This document shows positions 11,081-20,029 of a stretch of 64,000 nucleotides of DNA, in pieces. Source of the DNA: Azolla caroliniana. Taxonomy: Eukaryota; Polypodiophyta. The stretch is taken from the NCBI GenBank assembly GCA_043228905.1, contig JBHGNT010000007.1, forward strand, positions 12,090,001-12,154,000. Direction: 5' to 3'. Within the stretch, counting starts at the first letter, position 1. Every line of letters starts with the position of its first letter. The position numbers and the translations under genes were made by a program. A model generated the notes under the pieces. That model was not told the DNA's origin. It did no database searches and saw nothing but the letters and a program-made list of their open reading frames with translations.

Positions 11081-11407
11081 TGTTACCCGTAAGAATATAT
11101 GGGGAGGCATAAGGGTATGTGTAATGATGTGGTTGATGTGTATGTGTAAAGTAAATGAGTGTGTGAAGATGAGTATGTGGGAGCACATGTACAATTATGT
11201 GCATGTGACAAGAGTGTAACGATCGTCTCTTTTGTAACGTTCATTAGTATTATATAAACCCCTTATGGGGGCATCCAATGGATATACATTTTTCCCCTCT
11301 CATTTGGTGTCATTTCCTATATGTCTTTCTCTCTTGCTCTCTCTCTAACTTAACCCCCTTGGGAAGGGGTGAAGCCATTCTAGGTTTCACCGCCCACCCC
11401 AACAACA
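11081..11407 (+). repeat. Beta 5' LTR
   Basis: Contains TATATAAACCCCTTATGGGG, a CT-rich tract and the hairpin GGTGAAGCC-ATTCTA-GGTTTCACC near the 3' end. It ends AACAACA. The following CTTTTGGCACGCCCGA is a candidate primer-binding site, like the CTTTTGGCAC of gypsy-G. Confidence 0.87.
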
Positions 11408-13323
11408 CTTTTGGCACGCCCGAATGGACCGACCTTCCTTGACAGGAAGTCTCTTCTCACTCTCCCTTTTCCTCAATAATCTCTCTCTCGCTCTCTCTCC
11501 CTATCTGCATGTCTATTTTGTCTCTGTGCGAGAGAGTGATGCAAAGCATAACTATGACACGATGGACCAGCAAGGTAAGAGATCCATAGCCTCAGAAAGA
11601 GGAAGATCTCCACATCAAGTGAGTGTTAGTGACTCTGATAAATGTCATGAGGTAGTGCAAGGTTCAAAATAAGAAGAAGATAAGATGCTCCATAAGCATG
11701 CAAAAGAGGTCCAGTCCGCCATGTCTACCGTCCTTTTCTGCCATGATGGGTCATTCCATCACGAAGTTGTTCACTCAGGATGCGACTTCCTCCTTTGTGC
11801 GATGACAATCACCTCCTCACATCTTGCTCCTTGCTTGCTACATTTCTTCATCACACATCATACCCGATTCTCTACTATAGTAGGGTTTATGTCCTCTATT
11901 GTTGTCATCCCTCAGAGAGGACAAGGAGTGACAACCATGGTAGCGTTTGGCAACAAAAGAAACTCTAATGTTGTTTACATGGGTCAGTGCAGGCTTGTGA
12001 ACTTCTTGCACTTCATCAATCGCACGTATATGGAGCTCGATACCGCTACCTGATCAACCCTGAGCGCTTCTACCTTGAGTGCGCAGATCAAGACCCTCCA
12101 ACCGGGAGTTCTAGATCCAGCTATGGAACAACCTGGAGGTGAGACGGTTGGGCATCGTGGCCTACTCGGGGCCGAATAAAAAACGAAGGACGTTTTCCAG
12201 AAAGCTAAAGCTATGGAGGATTGAGGATTCTTCTACATCCGAGTCTACTGTTTTGTACTCTGCTTCTTGTTCCCCTCTGTCATTCCTCGCTTCCTTTGAT
12301 CCCTGCTTTTAGACCCTGTGCACGTAGAGTGATGTAGAGCATAGACATGGCGAGGAGTCCTTGTCTCTCAGAGTGATGGGCATCATCATCAACACACCTC
12401 TCTGTGCAGAACTCGTAAGAGGAGGTGCATGTGAATCTAGAACTCCTCCCTTGTAACATGGTAGGAGGGTCGACGTAAAAGGATGTGATGGCTGCCTCAG
12501 TAGCATCCCTGGAGACATCTGAAGAAGAATCGAAGAGCACAAAAGATACCAATGATTCCAAATTCTACAGACAATTGCATGAACCGGATCTGCCCTTAGC
12601 AAAGCTTCATTCCGAAAGACAACGAGAGCGCTGATGATGAAGCTTCAGGATTGAAGATAATGATGACGAGAAAGAAGAATAGAGAGGATCAATGTTTATC
12701 TCAAGGAGGCTAGTGGAGGACGAGATGTACCAAGGGAAGTCCTCATGGATCGAGAGCCAGGAACGATGGACAGTATTCACACTGGGACCACTTGGTTGTA
12801 ACCCCGTGGGCCGCCGCCGCCGCAATCCGCTAGAAGTGAAAGTCGAGAATATGAATGGAAGCAAGAAGAGAGGTGCATTCTAAAAGCACGAGGGCAGATC
12901 GCAAAATTTCAAAAATTGGAGGGCATCAAAACCGAATTTCAGAAGTTCGAGGGCATGCGACCAAATTTCAAAAATTGGAGGGTAGAAGGGAAATTTTCGA
13001 AAATTCAAGGGCATAAAAAAAACAAAACTTGAGCGCAAAATTTTAAAGACCAAAGGGTGAAAAATATAAAACTCACTTCACATGATGAAAGAAAGAATAC
13101 ACAAATGCACAACACGATTTCACGACCCATGCCACATTGAACTAGCTGATTGGTGTATGATCCAATCACGACTTGTGCTGACCGAACGAGAAGGTTCGAG
13201 TCAAGCAAAGCTCCGATCGAAGTTATCGATCGTAGAGTAGTGATTTGAGGGATTTCCGACCGTTGAGATGACCTATGGCAAGTGGATTCACCGTGCAATG
13301 CACTGTCCCATAGGCGTGCCATG
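11408..13323 (+). other. Beta internal region
   Basis: No retroelement protein is recognised. An open stretch at 11562-11672 begins MDQQGKRSIASERGR and has no family I know. The enzyme-like fragment is at 11982-12125. From about 12300 the DNA resembles gamma (TGATGTAGAGCAT, CATGGCGAGGAGTCC; compare 41090). A GCC run lies at 12811-12825. At 12890-13060 are degenerate units of the form AAATTTC-AAAA-GGAGGGCAT, repeated four or five times. The block GTGCAATGCAC...GGCGTGCCAT abuts the 3' LTR in place of a purine tract. Confidence 0.68.
11982..12125 (+). pseudogene. 3-ketoacyl-CoA synthase-like N-terminal fragment (beta copy)
   Basis: Translation gives GQCRLVNFLHFINRTYMEL, then a one-base loss, then YRYLI in the next frame. 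The gamma copy at 40415 preserves the same segment better and reads NRKYVKLGYHYLIS, the hallmark of the N-terminal region of plant fatty acid elongase condensing enzymes. Nucleotide similarity between the two copies continues well downstream (CTCGGGGCCGAAT, AAAGCTAAAGC). The segment is too short and broken to encode an enzyme; it is a captured host fragment. Confidence 0.65.
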
Positions 13324-13634
13324 TGTTACCCGTAAGAATGTACGGGGAGGCATAAGGGTATGCGTAATGATGTGGTTGATCTGTATGTGTAAACTAAATG
13401 AGTATGTGTGAGCACATGCACAATTATGTGCATGTGACAAGAGTGTAACGGTCATTATTTACCGTTACATTATGTATTATATAAACCCCTTATGGGGCAT
13501 CTAATGGATATACATGTTTCCCCTCTTATTTGGTGTCATTTCCTATTTGTCTTTCTCTCTTGCTCTCTCTCTAACTTAACCCCCTTGGGAGGGAGGTGAA
13601 GCCATTCTAGGTTTCACCCCCCACCCCAACAACA
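13324..13634 (+). repeat. Beta 3' LTR
   Basis: Near copy of 11081-11407, about 16 bp shorter. It has the same TATA, CCCC-TTAT-GGGG dyad and GGTGAAGCC...GGTTTCACC hairpin. It is followed by TCGAA, the decayed right duplication. Confidence 0.87.
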
Positions 13635-13639
13635 TCGAA

Positions 13640-14104
13640 ATCAAGGAGTCCGGCTCGAGTATATCGTGCCGAAGACACCAAAGCTTAATGAGCTGGCCGA
13701 GAGAATGAACCGAATCGTAATGGAAAGGGTCCGAAGTATGCTTGCACATGCTAAGTTACCGAATATGTTATGGGCTCAGGTGCTGATGACGGTGGCGTAC
13801 ATGATAAACTGATCACCCTCAGTACCCCTGGACGGTGATATCCCACAAAGGGTGTGGAGTGGCAAAGACATTTCGTACCGACATCTGAGGGTGTTCGACT
13901 GTCTTGCCTATGTGCATGTGGCAAAAGAGCAAAGGGGAAAACTAGACCGGTAATCTCGGCTAGGTATATTTCTCGGTTATGGAAACGATGAATTTAGCTA
14001 TCGACTATGGGACTTAACCGAGAAGAAAGTGATTAGGAGCCACGACATTGTCATCACGGAGGAAAAGACAATAGTGGCCGGTCAACAAAGTAACCATTTG
14101 AAAC
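13640..14104 (+). pseudogene. Copia-A integrase, second part
   Basis: Reading resumes as LEYIVPKTPKLNELAERMNR (catalytic Glu region), SMLAHAKLP, DIPQRVWSGKDISYRHLRVF and AYVHVAKEQRGKLD, the usual copia integrase C-terminal landmarks. It aligns with copia-F at 22800-23230. Stops at several codons break it. At about 14104 it joins gypsy-B RT without the copia RT, RNase H or 3' LTR, so a deletion spans this junction. Confidence 0.88.
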
Positions 14105-15010
14105 ACAGGGATTGGGCCGACAATTGACAAGTTTGTGGAGGCCTTCACGGGGAGGTTGATTTACTCAGTCGGCGACTTGTACTCTGGATATGACTAGTTC
14201 TAGCTAGCCATGGAGAGTAGGAATATCACGACGATGCGAACCCCTCTCGATCTAACTCGGATGTGTACCCTGCCGCAAGGAGGGACCAACTCGGTGGTGC
14301 ACATGATGAATGTAATGAACAAGGTTTTGAGGGACTACATCCCGATCAAGGGATTTCCGGAGGAAGCAAAGGATGAATCGATCAAGCTGGACAGATGTCG
14401 GAGGTTTGTTGCAGACCACATCTCCGAGTGCGAGAAGATATTGCAGAGGCTTGAGGGCGCTCGGTTTACCTTGTCCGGGGAGAAGGCAGCATTCGGACAA
14501 CCCGAGATCCTAGTTGTGGGGCACCTGTGCAGACCATACAAACAGAAACCGTCTCCGGCGAAGGTAGAGGCCATCTCCGCGATGAAGGAAGAATGTAGGT
14601 TGGTCACGGAAGTTCGGCGATTCTTGGGAGCGTGCGCCTTCTACCACATTTGGATCCCACACTACTCGCACCTTGCGGAGCCGCTCTACGGGTTGCTAAA
14701 GAAGGGTCGGAAGTTCGAATGCGGCGCAGAGCACACGAAGGCGGTTCGAAAACTAAAGGAGAGGCTAACAGTAGCACCGGCCCTCCGGAAAGCGGTATAC
14801 AAGACAAATACTTTGGTTTACGTAAGGGTGGAGATGAGTCTGACCGGAATCGGGTGGGTGGTTCATCAAGAAGACGAGGATGACATACGGTTCCCCATCC
14901 GGTTCGGTGCGAAAGTGTTGAGCAAGTGGCAATTGTTGGCCAGTGGCGGCCAAGTATGGAGGGACGAAGAGGCGAGTTGGTTCGTAGAGATAATTGAATA
15001 ACTAAGAATT
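14105..15010 (+). pseudogene. Gypsy-B reverse transcriptase with the catalytic motif deleted
   Basis: The region starts GIGPTIDKFVEAFTGRLIYS and continues through RTPLDLTRMCTLPQGGTNSV, CRRFVADHISECEKIL, KPSPAKVEAIS and EVRRFLGACAFYHIWIPHYS. It aligns throughout with gypsy-C RT at 27062-25878. Gypsy-C reads IPHITMPFLDDVPIKG; gypsy-B reads YIPIKG at 14335-14352, an in-frame loss of 33 bases that removes both catalytic aspartates. Stops occur near 14198 and 14204. The RNase H end is cut at 15010 by the next insertion. Confidence 0.9.
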
Positions 15011-15011
15011 A

Positions 15012-15263
15012 TGTTAGGAACGAACAGATCCAGAAGAGGTATGCCAATTCGGATTTGGACTGATTCATAGCCGGTTGCCGGTTAGGCACCGTTTTGTAGC
15101 ACAAACCGGATGCTTATAAAAGGATCCGGATATCATAATTTGTATGAAGGACAGAATATTAATATAAGAGTGTGTTATTATTAATATAAGAGCGTGTTAT
15201 TATTGTCTATCAGATCTTTATTCCGTCCTATTTTTAATGTATTGATCTTACGCGTGTAACACA
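15012..15263 (+). repeat. LTR-like remnant with a 22-bp tandem duplication
   Basis: The stretch starts TGTTAGGAAC, has a TATA-like CTTATAAAAGG, and could end GTGTAACACA. A 22-bp unit (TTAATATAAGAGTGTGTTAT...) occurs at 15159-15180 and again at 15181-15202 with one difference. No target-site duplication is seen, so its identity as a solo LTR is uncertain. Confidence 0.38.
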
Positions 15264-16936
15264 CTGTGTGATGTGAATCGGATCTCAACCGGACATTAAC
15301 CGGTTGAAGCCTGTCGAAGTCAGACATCCTTACCACAACCACCCCTTTGGTGAAGTGATCTGGAAGGAGGCCCTATGTTAAGTTTGGCGTGTCGAGGTGA
15401 CGCAAACCGAGCTCACCCAAGAAATGCCATAACTTGTCGAGACCAACATGCTTGGTGAAGATGTCGGCAATCTGCCGACCAGTCAGAACATACGTTAGTT
15501 TGACCTCACTAGAAAGGACATGCTCGCGGATGAAATGGTAGTGCACCTCAATGTTCTTGGTCCGAAATACAGGGTTTTTCGCAAGGTGGATGTTGTTGAG
15601 GTCGTCGCAGTAGATCGTCGTTGGATCGGACACCTCTACGTGCAGATCCCGTAATAGCCGTTTCAGCCAATATTCGGCATCCGTACTCGACACGCTACTG
15701 TCGACTGCTTCTTATTGCTCCATGCGATCGCCGCACTTTCCAATGAGAATGCGTATTTGGATATGGATCTACGATCCTGGGCATTTCCGGCCCAATCGGC
15801 ATCCGTGTAGCCAACTAACTGTTTGGCTACGCATACACGATACAACAACGCCATGCCTTGCGTGCTGTTGACATATCGTAATATTCTTTGCGCACATTAA
15901 GGGTGTTCGGTCGTGGGCTGCGACATAAATTGATTGATCATTCCGACCGGGTAGCTGAGGTCCGACCGGATGATCGTTAAGTAGATGACGTTTCCGACAA
16001 TCTATCGAAACCGTGTCAAGTTGCACACCTTTCCCAAATCTTAGCGAAGCTTTACGTTTCTATCCAGAGGGGTCGAGATGGGCTTACAATCTGCCATCCT
16101 GAACTTGAAGAGCATATTCAGCGTGTAATGACGGTGGCTGATCAATATGCTTTCGGGGGAACGGATCACTTCGATACCAAGGAAGTAATGAAGGTCGCTA
16201 AGATCCTTCATTTACGCGGCCGATTTCTTCTAGGTCGGCATCGGGGATGACTAAATCAACAGCATAAAGTAAAAGACAAACCGGTCCATGTTGACATTGA
16301 CGAACGAACAAAGAGGAGCCCGATTTGGACGTTGTAAACCCCATTCTACGCAACTCTTGTATAATCTTCGCGTTCCAAGCTCGCGGGGCTTGCTTCAGGC
16401 CGTATAACGCCTTCTTCAATCGGCAGACTACCGAAGTGTTCTGTTCAGATAGAAATCCGGGGTCTGTACCATGTACACCCGTTCCTCAAGATCACCTTGC
16501 AAGAACGCATTCTTTACATCCATCTAATGTAGATGCCACCCCTTCACCGCACCTACGGCTAGCAGAACTCACATAGTAGTCCTCTTTGCGACTGGTGCGA
16601 AGGTCTCGTCGTAATCTCCGTCGTGCTTTATATTTGTTAACGGAGCCATCGGTGCTGTATTTCACCTTATACACCCATCTACATCCGATTCTCTTTACAC
16701 CTTTCGGTACGTCAACTGGGTCCCAAGTTTCATTGTCTGTTAAAGCGCAGATCTCTTTCTCCATCACGGCACACCAATTGGCTTCTTTCACTGCTTCTGC
16801 GTAGCTCTCTGACTCACGCACTTCCGCCACTCGGGTCATGTACGTGTAATGGTGCGCCATGTATTCATTGTACTTGTACCTCTTTACAGGGTTCTTCATG
16901 TGGGTATTTCAACATAATTTGTGATTACCTGATTTC
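15264..16936 (-). pseudogene. Copia-H reverse transcriptase and RNase H remnant
   Basis: On the minus strand, 16899-16500 encodes the RT entry ([40 protein letters not shown]). The palm region is at 16419-16198 (KKALYGLKQAPRAWNAKI), and RNase H runs to 15373 (IYCDDLNNIHLAKNP, EVHYHFIREHVLS, GLRHLDTPNL). It belongs to the Copia-1/2/3 family. The YVDD motif has become YAVD (16255-16266), leaving one catalytic Asp. Frameshifts and stops are frequent. Gag, protease and integrase are missing. The Copia-1-type C-terminal extension is also absent; 15264-15372 shows no coding signal. Confidence 0.85.
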
Positions 16937-18610
16937 TGTTAGGAAACAGGTCCCTCCGGATGCGAAGTGAGAAGAACAATGTTGATGAGCAAACTCGGCT
17001 GAGGCTTATCGACCTCGGTCGAATCCGGATGTGGAGTACCCGGCAACGGAAGACTCGGTTAGAACCGGATGACGAGTACCCGGCACCGGAAGACCCGATG
17101 AGAACCGGATGTGGAGTACCCGGCAACGGAATACCCGTGAGAACCGGATGACGAGTACCCGGCAACGGAAGACCTGGTGAGAACCGGATGACGAGTACCC
17201 GGCAACGGAGGACCCAGTGAGAACCGGATGACGAGTACCCGGCAACGAAAGACCGGTGAGAACCGGATGTGGAGTACCCGGCAACGGAAGACCCGGTGAG
17301 AACCGGATGAAGAGTACCCGGCAACGGAAGACCCGGTGCGAACTGGAGGTGGAGTACCCGGAAACGGAAGACCCGGTGAGAACCGGATGACGAGTACCCG
17401 GCAACAGAAGACCCAGTGAAAACCGGATGTGGAGTACCCAACAACGGAAGACCCGGTGAGAACCGGATGTGGAGTACCCAGCAACGGAAGACCCGGTGAG
17501 AACCGGATGTGGAGTACCCAGCAACGGAAGACCCGGTGAGAACCGGATGACAAGTACCCGGCAACGGAAGACGCGGTGAGAACCGGATGTGGAGTACCTG
17601 GCAACGGAAGACCTGGTGAGAACCGGATGACGAGTACCCGGCAACGGAGGACCCGGTGAGAACCGAATGACGAGTACCCGGCAATGGAAGACCCGGTGAG
17701 AACCGGCTGACGAGTACCCGACAACGGAAGACCCAGTGAGAACCTACTGACGAGTACCCGGCAACGGAAGACCCGGTGAGAACCAGATGTGGAGTACCCG
17801 ACAACGGAAGACCCGGTGAGAACCGGATGTGGAGTACCCGGCAACGGAAGACCCGGTGAGAACCGGATGTGGAGTACCCGGCAACGGAAGACCCTTTGAG
17901 AACCGGATGTGGAGTACCCGGCAACGGAAGACCCGGCGAGAACCGGATGACGAGTACCCGGCAACGGAAGACCCGGTGAGAATCGGATGCGGAGTACTCG
18001 ACAACGGAAGACCTGGTGAGAACCGGATGACGAGTACCCGACAACGAAAGACTCGATGAGAACTGGATGACGAGTACCCGACAACGAAAGACTCGATGAG
18101 AACCGGATGTTGCAGGCCCAGAGAGAACCGCTCACCGGATGAAGGGACATATATGTAAATATATAAATATGTAAAACCACGGCAGCCCTCAAAATGTAAA
18201 ATATCACTATATCAAGATTACAACAATGGGGCACAGAGGCAACGACCTCTTGCTCCCTCGATTCGCCACCAGGCGGTTACAACAGAGGCAACAACCTCTT
18301 CATCTCTTGTCCTCTCTCTCTCTCTCTCTTTGTACACAGTTACGCTCAGAATTATCGCCACAACGATAATCACACAATCAACTCTATCATAATCATAATC
18401 AAGTTTGCCCTAGGTCATATTTATACTAATATGACTTTCAGGTTATTTACAAATATAGCCCTGGTGGGCTCTTTGGAACATATTTACATATATGTCCTTT
18501 CATCCAGTGAGAGGTTCTCTCTGGGCCTGCAACATCCGGTTCTCACCGGGTCTTCCGTTGCCGAGTACTCCACATCCGGTTTCCCATCCGGAGGGACCTG
18601 TTTCCTAACA
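16937..18610. mobile_element. Inverted pair of LTRs with expanded minisatellite
   Basis: Both outer ends carry TGTTAGGAAACAGGTCCCTC, the right one in reverse complement (about 18591-18610). The left arm holds U3 sequence with 27 copies of a 40-bp unit and continues to about 18171. The right arm, read from 18610 down to about 18172, has one to two units and then R/U5-like sequence resembling the copia-A LTR. The arms face inward. No target-site duplication is found. Auto-integration or inverted repair of an LTR circle could produce this; that is inference. Confidence 0.65.
17017..18110. repeat. 40-bp minisatellite, about 27 copies
   Basis: The unit is GAGAACCGGATGTGGAGTAC followed by CCGGCAACGGAAGACCCGGT. 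Variants alternate GTGGAG with ACGAG. Because 40 is not a multiple of 3, each minus-strand frame passes through all three phases of the unit, and all three stay open (212, 382 and 391 codons). The translated products are repetitive and the array lies inside an LTR, so no protein is proposed. Confidence 0.95.
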
Positions 18611-18807
18611 CTTATAGTACTTGATTGCTCATAAATGAGCATCCTACACCTACTCCCGAAATTATTCCTTACGAGGAATAACACTCTAATGGCCTCTCAG
18701 TTTGAAAACCGCCACGACCATATTTTGCGTATGGTTTTACTTACCCATTCTACGCATTGGGTTATGCACCCGTTTACGCACCCAATGTTGAGCTTGTCTC
18801 TCAGTAG
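18611..18807 (-). repeat. Copia-H LTR, 5' portion
   Basis: On the minus strand this begins TGAGAGACAAGCTCAACATT and matches the start of the Copia-3 LTR at 54522, including TTATTCCTCGTAAGGAATAA and CTCATTTATGAG. It breaks off where the inverted LTR pair starts. With 15264-16936 it is the remainder of one minus-strand element lying inside gypsy-B. Confidence 0.78.
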
Positions 18808-19620
18808 TTCCTAATAGGATGTCGTCTGCTGATATGGGTGCATGGGTAAGATCGTGGCCGACTGAGGGGAGTTGGATGCGCAGGAAGCTGAGGAGTTGTA
18901 TGACCAAATACGTGTAAAGCTTTCCCTCACCACGACGTACAATCTGGAGGCAAATGGGAAAGTCGAGCGTAGACATGGGCAATCGTGAAAGCATTGGTTC
19001 GAGCTTGTGACGGACGAGTCGGGAATTGGTTGAGACTACTTCCTTATGCGCTTTGGGCTGACTGAACTACGGACAGTTTGGTGACTGGATACATGTTGGC
19101 CGAGCGAGGAACTGTTGGCAACATGGATCCGAGCGGATATTGGAAGACATTGAGCGAGCGATGGCGAGAACAGAGGAAGTGAGGAAAAGGAACAACGCCT
19201 AGTTTGACCGAACGCACCGACTCCGGCCAAGGAAGATTGAGGAAGGCGATTGCGTGCTAGTCTACGACAGCAGCCTCGACAATCAACACCGGTCGACCCG
19301 GAATTTTGCATGACGGTGGTGACGAGCGCAAACCACAATGCCACGTACCACCTGGCGGAGTTGGACGGGACGAAGATAGTAGTAGCGGTTGCGGGGAAAA
19401 GGATAAAGGCCTTCAAGAAACGACATGATGTGGAACCACACCCGGAAACCGAAGACGGGGAGACCGGTGAAAGCATGCAGCCGGATGAAGACCAAACTAC
19501 CAACAGACTGGAGGAGGAGTAAGGACTGGGCTAGAATCCACCGATACATTATTTGGTACATGCCGAAGGATGTGCGGTTTGGTTGGGGTGGATGTCGTGA
19601 AGGATTCCGACCATAAAGAG
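18808..19620 (+). pseudogene. Gypsy-B integrase, C-terminal part
   Basis: The first residues read DVVC-stop-YGCMGKIVAD-stop-GELDAQE, then KLSLTTTYNLEANGKVERRHG, aligning with gypsy-C integrase near 25190-25010. Both stops are TGA where gypsy-C has Arg, so CGA to TGA is inferred. Further on come LRPRKIEEGDCVLVYDSSLD (about 19217-19275), NATYHLAELDGTKI near 19341 and VAGKRIKAFKKRHDVEPHPE near 19390. Frameshifts separate these blocks. There is no chromodomain. Confidence 0.85.
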
Positions 19621-19920
19621 ATGCGAGGCCAAGCGCGTGCAAACAAGTTTGTGCATCGAAGCACACGAACCAAGAAACATGTACAAACATAATGTAAATA
19701 ACATAGGATTGGTAAGTACTAGGTAGTAGGAATTAAGGGTACTTTAAAGTCCCACACGCATAGAGAGAATGCGGGGATTTGATGTGAAGAAATCAAAGGG
19801 AGGGGATCTTTGACATTGATCACGATGTAACGATCTCCCCTTGTGTTATAAAGGGGCAGGCATGAGCCTGTTTTAAGTATCCGGTTTTGTGAGGAAGAAG
19901 TGTTGTCGGTTTGTGGGCCG

Positions 19921-19966
<46 letters not shown>

Positions 19967-20029
19967 AGAAAGATGATGTGTTATGGTTCTCTTTTTTTAC
20001 ATATGTCTCCCTTCTTTACAATTGAATAT
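19621..20029 (+). other. Gypsy-B 3' flank with CT microsatellite
   Basis: No coding signal. A purine tract (AAATCAAAGGGAGGGGA, 19789-19805) is followed by a TATA-like GTTATAAAGG near 19848, consistent with a polypurine tract and an LTR, but the LTR ends are not visible. A pure CT run fills about 19922-19963. LINE-1 begins shortly after. Confidence 0.5.

Larger units (their letters stand above)
11081..13634 (+). mobile_element. Beta, non-autonomous LTR retrotransposon in copia-A integrase
   Basis: Direct LTRs at 11081-11407 and 13324-13634 (TGTTACCCGTAAGAAT to CCCCAACAACA) flank about 1.9 kb without gag or pol. Flanking bases are CTGAA (11076-11080) and TCGAA (13635-13639). Both derive from CCGAA by one C to T change each, and CCGAA restores the Arg codon expected in the integrase. 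It carries a fragment similar to plant 3-ketoacyl-CoA synthase. Confidence 0.88.

Noticed and set aside
15012-15263. Clean solo LTR
   Set aside because: TG and CA ends can be drawn but flanks do not match and no second copy exists in the window; kept only as low-confidence LTR-like.
17017-18110. Possible CRISPR array because of regular repeats
   Set aside because: Units are contiguous with no unique spacers, and the setting is a plant retroelement LTR.
17006-18234. Three overlapping minus-strand frames of 212, 382 and 391 codons
   Set aside because: All are readings of one 40-bp minisatellite inside an LTR arm; no domain and no independent start signal.
19922-19963. CT run as a regulatory polypyrimidine tract
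   Set aside because: CT runs recur in many LTRs here (18315, 38692, 38983, 44590) and are ordinary microsatellites.
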